NCBI GenBank assembly: GCA_017979445.1
Contig: CM030719.1
Location: 27,051,317 to 27,115,316, forward strand
DNA from: Akebia trifoliata
Lineage: Eukaryota; Streptophyta; Magnoliopsida; Ranunculales; Lardizabalaceae
DNA length: 64,000 nucleotides
Reading direction: 5' to 3'
Positions 63,257-64,000 of this stretch are shown here, piece by piece; positions within the stretch are counted from its first letter, which is position 1, and each line of letters starts with the position of its first letter. Under the pieces are notes generated by a model, which ran no database searches, was not told where the DNA came from, and saw only the letters and a program-made list of their open reading frames with translations. The position numbers were made by a program, and so were the translations under genes.

Positions 63257-64000
63257 CCGTGGTGGTGTCGTGCACGTTTCAAAATTCATTCGAGACGTAT
63301 CACCCGAGTTGTCTCGGTATCAAGCATGGATAAGACAGAATGATAGGTTAATTTTCAGACGAGACTTAAAATCCTATGTTCATTTTTCAATTTTTTTGAA
63401 CGAGACATATCAAATGAATCGAAAAAATCGTTCGAGATAACTCGGTATCTAGCATGGACGAGATGAGACACGAAATTGAGTTGTAAAACTATAAGTCCTA
63501 TATCTTGATAGCAATTCAGAATACGACAAAAATTTAATTCATGAAAAATTTGAGTTCTATTCTATTTTGTAAATGAAAAATATGTGGGATATGCTTCATG
63601 TGTGTATTATCTGTTTCATTTCAAAAATTCGAAAACCAAAAATTCGACCATATGATAGTGATGTTAATAATGATGGTGGTGATAATGAGGACATTGATAT
63701 TATTATTCCATTGATTTTTAAAAGAAGACCAAAGTCAAAGGATAAATTATCAATTTGAAAAATTAATGTATAATCTCAAATAAATATGGAGGGTCGTGTC
63801 ATTATTTCCTTTTTTTTTAAATAAAAAAGACATTTATCATGTAAAAAAGTGGATTCCTTCAAAATTTTGAAGTATGGCCACTTCAAAGTCGACTTGTATT
63901 ACATGTCACAACTTACAAATTTACACTTCGCAACATAAAATAAGTTATAGTAGCATTTTTTCTTTCACCGGATTTTATAAAAATTTGCAAAAGTTGTAAA
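63257..64000. other. Intergenic, CATG-MITE-like debris, no gene
   Basis: At 63285-63490 motifs such as AACGAGACATATCAAATG, ACTCGGTATC and GGACGAGATGAGAC repeat the interior of the CATG-type MITEs in opposite orientation. The short Asp/Asn-rich frame at 63573-63758 has no recognised domain. The end of the window is AT-rich. Confidence 0.45.

Noticed and set aside
63573..63758. Asp/Asn-rich 61-codon frame, possibly transposase remnant
   Set aside because: Too short and low-complexity to assign; no DDE or BED-finger motif.

Overview
The window is nuclear DNA of a flowering plant, most likely a woody eudicot. It carries intron-rich genes of plant-specific families (SULTR group 3, NETWORKED 1, TSO1-like CXC, plant TPR3) in AT-rich sequence crowded with small transposable elements. 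I cannot fix the species. No prokaryotic, viral or organellar gene was recognised.

Layout. Five protein-coding genes can be read exon by exon, and each joins into one open frame: (1) a SULTR3;1-type sulfate transporter on + (1933-8647, 12 exons, 656 aa); (2) a TPR3-type carboxylate-clamp TPR co-chaperone on - (17443-12206, 8 exons, 332 aa); (3) 40S ribosomal protein S3a/eS1 on + (19553-22678, 7 exons, 261 aa); (4) a NETWORKED 1 actin-binding coiled-coil protein on - (30559-24680, 3 coding exons, 1549 aa, with an upstream non-coding exon); (5) a TSO1/TCX tesmin-like CXC-domain protein on - (47680-39532, 10 exons, 771 aa). They do not form a pathway or a cluster. They are unrelated housekeeping or developmental genes lying side by side. 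TPR3 and RPS3A form a divergent pair about 2.1 kb apart, and both have telo-boxes near their starts. RPS3A and NET1 converge.

The gene-free stretches are 8.6-12.2, 17.4-19.6, 22.7-24.7, 31.9-39.5 and 47.7-64.0 kb. They and several introns hold non-autonomous DNA elements, many with readable terminal inverted repeats (TIRs) and target-site duplications (TSDs): hAT-like elements with 8-bp TSDs (9241, 9642, 10208, 35353 with a second hAT element nested at 35446, 38801, 62869), Mutator-like fold-back elements with 9-bp TSDs (25916, 49082, 55256), and a PIF/Harbinger-like element with a TAA TSD (18962). There are also two tRNA-like SINE copies, a nest of degenerate LTR-retroelement pieces (50.3-52.9 kb), and a 1.5-kb tandem segmental duplication (32.6-36.0 kb). 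The last 12 kb has no gene I can support.

Most notable: a datable nest at 33.9-36.1 kb (element inserted, segment duplicated, one copy then hit by a second element, the other copy still carrying the empty site), two GC-AG introns in otherwise canonical genes, and an LTR with retroelement internal signals on both sides. I looked for an unfamiliar multi-gene system and did not find one. The novelty here is in repeat structure and gene architecture. All exon borders were set by hand from reading frame, splice dinucleotides and remembered family sequence, not by alignment or transcript data.
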